Part shown: in pieces, positions 38,201 through 40,382 of the stretch
How the letters are laid out: each line of letters begins with the position of its first letter
Position numbering within the stretch: the stretch's first letter is position 1
Position numbers and translations under genes: made by a program
Assembly: GCA_003427395.1 (NCBI GenBank)
Contig: BFEA01000183.1
Coordinates: 1,635,785-1,676,166, forward strand
Origin: Chara braunii
Lineage: Eukaryota; Streptophyta; Charophyceae; Charales; Characeae
Reading direction: 5' to 3'
Length of the DNA stretch: 40,382 nucleotides
Notes under the pieces: generated by a model
Told to the model about the DNA's origin: nothing
What the model saw: the letters and a program-made list of their open reading frames with translations, nothing else
Database searches by the model: none

Positions 38201-38756
38201 TGAGATACACGAGAATTTGCAGTTTTGTATGGAGAAGACATCAAGAAAGTGAAGGAAAACATACAGAAAGCCCAACTGCAAATGATTGAACAAGCTAATA
38301 AACATCGTCGATCTTCACAGTTCCAAAAAGGGAACTTTGTATGGGTTAAGTCTAAAGAGTTTTCCTTAGAAGAAAATGTGTCTCTCCTACGGGCCCTGGG
38401 AAGTTCTCAAAGTAATTGGAGGTGAAGATGGACCTTTTTACCGCATAGATATACCTCCACATCTCAGGACATACCCTGTCTTCCATGCGTCTAAGCTGCT
38501 ACCTTATGTAGAAAGTGACGATTTTCCAAATAGCCCATCTATGATTCCACCTTCTATGAATGGAGGCTACGAAGTTGAGAAAATATTGGAACATGGCTAT
38601 TTCTCTACAGGTGGCAGAGGACGACCTCAGAAGCAATACAAGGTAAAGTTTAAGTCCCAACCCCCATCTGAATCCAGATGGTTTAGTAGGAAAGAACTAC
38701 TACCCACTGCTCCTGATATTATTGCTGCATATGAACGTGGGTCAACTGATAATTAG
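35223..38756 (+). pseudogene. Element 4 pol: PR-RT-RH-IN-chromodomain
   Basis: Protease ALLDPGSTRSYIS at about 35,490 has D-P-G in place of D-S-G, just after a TGA at 35,477. A 586-codon open frame (35,543-37,303) spans the end of the protease, RT and RNase H. RT blocks CIDYRGLN, FSKIDLKSGYHQI and VMPFGLTNAPATFQR are present, but about 26 residues, including the catalytic YLDD, are deleted in frame near 36,505. In RNase H the first catalytic Asp is Tyr (TAC 36,911-36,913). Integrase continues after a frame change near 37,270 with CHDAEGHF-type zinc residues, SIDFMS and VSDRDVRF, and keeps its Glu (TEQMN, about 37,990). It has further shifts near 37,500, 37,840, 38,150 and 38,380 and stops such as 38,055. 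The tail from 38,380 has YPVFHASKLLP and a chromodomain-like SRWFSRKEL. Confidence 0.9.
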
Positions 38757-38780
38757 TGAATTTTCTGCGATGGAACTCGA

Positions 38781-38798
38781 AAACCGGGTCGGCAGGAA
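38781..38798 (+). other. Probable polypurine tract of element 4
   Basis: AAACCGGGTCGGCAGGAA directly before the 3' LTR start; partly purine-rich only. Confidence 0.45.
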
Positions 38799-38921
38799 TG
38801 CAATAATCCATGCCATATGTCTCGTGGAACTGAGGGTCATCGAAGGGCCTACTTGGCCACCCTCCGCCTAGGCCGAACAAGGGAAGCAAAGGCCCTTCAC
38901 GAATTCAGGGTCTGGGCGTAT

Positions 38922-38945
38922 GACAGTTGACTTTAGTCAACTGTC
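38922..38945. promoter_or_regulatory. Perfect 24-bp palindrome in LTR A (3' copy)
   Basis: Arms GACAGTTGACT and AGTCAACTGTC separated by TT. Each arm holds a W-box core (TTGACT) overlapping a MYB-core-like CAGTTG. The 5' LTR copy has a single mismatch. Confidence 0.55.
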
Positions 38946-39304
38946 AGTCCACCCAACAGTCAAAGTCCAAAGGTACCTAGCCCAGGCCGTAGGTCAAGCA
39001 CACACACTTGTTTGTATGCGGTACCCAAATCGCATCAGGTCCAAGGGAGAAGTCTGCAACTGTACAATCCGGGCCTTGAGATGTGAGACAATCTGGATGA
39101 CTGGGGGAAAGGCGCCCGAGGCCAGACAGCCTCGACGACTGCTACTTAAGGCTGGCCTCGAGCGAGTCAAGCATTCAGTCTTGCTATGCTGCTTTGATGC
39201 TGGCTCGACTTTGGCTAGATGCTGGCTACATGCTGGCTGTGCACAGGCGCTGCAGGTGAGAGCACGAGGTGGAGGCAGCATGCTGGCGCTTTTTCAGTGC
39301 GCCA

Positions 39305-39545
39305 GGCTATGCTGACGTGGCGCTGCCTCTGGTCTACGTGGCATGCTGACGTGGCGCTGCCTCTGGTCTACGTGGCATGCTGACGTGGCGCTGCCTCTGC
39401 CTACGTGGCATGCTGACGTGTTGCTGCCTCTGGTGTATGTGGCGCTGTTTCCTGTCTATGTGGCATGCTGATGTGGCGCTGCCTCTGATCTATGTGGCGC
39501 TGCTCCTGGTCTACGTGGCGCTGCTACTGGTCTACATTGATGATG
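39305..39545. repeat. ACGTGG minisatellite of LTR A (3' copy)
   Basis: The same unit family as 12,008-12,310 but with a different unit count and order, showing expansion and contraction since insertion. Confidence 0.75.
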
Positions 39546-39722
39546 TGGCGAATGCCACCTGTGTCGATTGCTGATGTGGCATTGTCCACGCTGTCTACAT
39601 GAGGTGACTAGTTGCGAGGAGAAGGAAGATCGGGATCTGTGGATGTAGGGAATCGGGTACTCACCTGAGGTTGACGTCGTCACTGGAAATCTGCTGTGTC
39701 TTCGGAGTCTTCATGAGATAAA

Positions 39723-39736
39723 GTGCCACGTGGCAC
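39723..39736. promoter_or_regulatory. Perfect 14-bp G-box palindrome in LTR A (3' copy)
   Basis: GTGCCACGTGGCAC, identical to 12,488-12,501. Confidence 0.6.
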
Positions 39737-40001
39737 TATTGTGTGTGATCAAGAATATACTTATTATCATTGATGATGTGGAGTGGGTAGAAGCCCGGAG
39801 AAGGAGAGGGATCTGAAGGGTTTATTACTGTGTGATCTCTCTTCCTCTCCTTTGTCTATTCCCCCTCCACTCTCTCCTTTTGATGGTAATAAGATACTGT
39901 TTGAGATACCACTTCATGATTTGGAGACTATGATGCAGACAATGAGACTACTGTTGTTTGACGACTTCTGAGTACCTATCAGATTGGGTTCATTACACAG
40001 G

Positions 40002-40306
40002 GGTCTACCCGGCATTGTAGCATCCAGTCCACATAATATGACACCCTCCCACACAGTACTCCCAGTCAGACCACCCAGTCCATGTGTACCACCCACCCAG
40101 CATAATATCAACCAGACCACATAATACCACCCAGCCCAGATAGGACCAACGAGGGGTGGCATGGTGTGCTCTTTTTTTTGTGGTTCATGAGAGTCGTGTG
40201 TGTGTGTGTGTGTCAAGTGCATAGTGGTTGTCTCCTTTGGGGCTGGATCCTCTTTTGGGTTCCGATTGGGTTCTTGCAACCCGGCCCACGCAGGATCAAC
40301 CAGTCC

Positions 40307-40310
<4 letters not shown>
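40002..40310. other. Right flank with short degenerate repeats, no gene
   Basis: Phrases close to CCACCCAGTCCACATAAT recur at about 40,023-40,140, suggesting a decayed 20-40 base tandem repeat. A short (GT)8 lies at about 40,197-40,213. The minus-strand frame across it is Thr/His-rich from the repeats and is not supported as a gene. Confidence 0.5.

Positions 40311-40382
<72 letters not shown>
40311..40382. repeat. (GT)n microsatellite at the window edge
   Basis: Uninterrupted GT for 72 bases, running off the end of the window. Confidence 0.97.

Larger units (their letters stand above)
8841..39997 (+). mobile_element. Element 4: Ty3/gypsy retrotransposon (LTR A), host of all nested insertions
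   Basis: Start TGCAATAACCC at 8,841 matches the 3' LTR start TGCAATAATCC at 38,799, and the 5' LTR end at 32,530 matches the 3' LTR end at 39,997 (both ...GGTTCATTACA). CAGG directly precedes and directly follows the unit (8,837-8,840 and 39,998-40,001), a 4-bp target duplication. The 5' LTR is split by insertion I, an inverted solo LTR D and element 2. Without these the element is about 8.7 kb, a normal gypsy size. By hand count the two LTRs differ at roughly 4% of sites over the first few hundred comparable bases. Confidence 0.85.
38799..39997 (+). repeat. LTR A, 3' copy of element 4 (uninterrupted)
   Basis: 1,199 bp, TGCAATAATCC...GGTTCATTACA. It acts as the empty-site reference for three insertions in the 5' copy: CCGTA at 38,987, ATAT at 39,755 and GTACC at 39,972. 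A minisatellite with about eight ACGT cores lies at 39,305-39,545, including exact TGACGTGGC at 39,313, 39,347 and 39,381. An ACTTAAGG string at about 39,142 could be a weak TATA-like site. Confidence 0.9.

Noticed and set aside
39914-40279. 121-codon minus-strand frame at the right flank
   Set aside because: It crosses the element 4 boundary and short degenerate repeats; no conserved content.

Overview
This window reads as repeat-dense, non-genic nuclear DNA of a streptophyte, meaning a plant or charophyte alga. The reasons are the plant-type Ty3/gypsy chromovirus pol proteins, initiator-Met-type primer binding sites, a Helitron, plant-style cis motifs (ACGT-core and W-box) and gap-interrupted microsatellites. 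The style of the coiled-coil Gag proteins and the long GA tracts make me suspect a charophyte such as Chara, but that is an impression and not proven. I found no intact host gene, no rRNA, no confident tRNA gene and no CRISPR array.

Left part (1-8,840). A T-rich stretch is followed by a decayed but recognisable Helitron on the + strand. It has a Rep domain with the HUH motif and paired tyrosines, then a PIF1-type helicase ending at 5,036. An unbroken reading frame of unknown function (5,054-5,938) follows on the same strand with the same C-rich, G-poor base bias. After that come a fragment of a retroviral-type protease (6,493-6,745), a solo LTR of family D (6,960-8,408) and a short repetitive spacer.

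Main part (8,841-39,997). Almost all of it is one nested stack of LTR retrotransposons, resolved here by pairing LTR ends, target-site duplications (TSDs) and an uninterrupted sister LTR. The outermost is element 4 (+ strand, LTR family A). Its 5' LTR starts at 8,841 and does not end until 32,530 because three insertions split it: insertion I (9,034-11,686, TSD CCGCA), an inverted solo LTR of family D (12,524-14,015, TSD ATAT) and the whole of element 2 (14,232-32,504, TSD RTACC). Element 2 is a minus-strand gypsy element with LTR family B. Its own 5' LTR is split by element 3 (21,973-31,333, + strand, LTR family C). The internal region of element 4 (32,531-38,798) and its uninterrupted 3' LTR (38,799-39,997) come last. 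A 4-bp TSD (CAGG) flanks the stack. The right margin is short degenerate repeats and a (GT)n tract.

Function and decay. Elements 2, 3 and 4 each carry gag with a CCHC knuckle, then protease, reverse transcriptase, RNase H, integrase and a chromodomain-like tail. All three are broken, each in its own way. Element 2 has a roughly 295-bp inversion inside integrase and an altered protease site. Element 3 is broken mostly by stop codons, one of which sits exactly at the integrase catalytic Glu. Element 4 keeps a 586-codon open frame but has lost the reverse transcriptase YLDD box. Element 2 also preserves a convincing -1 frameshift signal at the gag/pol junction. The 9-mer TGACGTGGC recurs in several of these elements, which suggests a shared stress-type transcriptional input.
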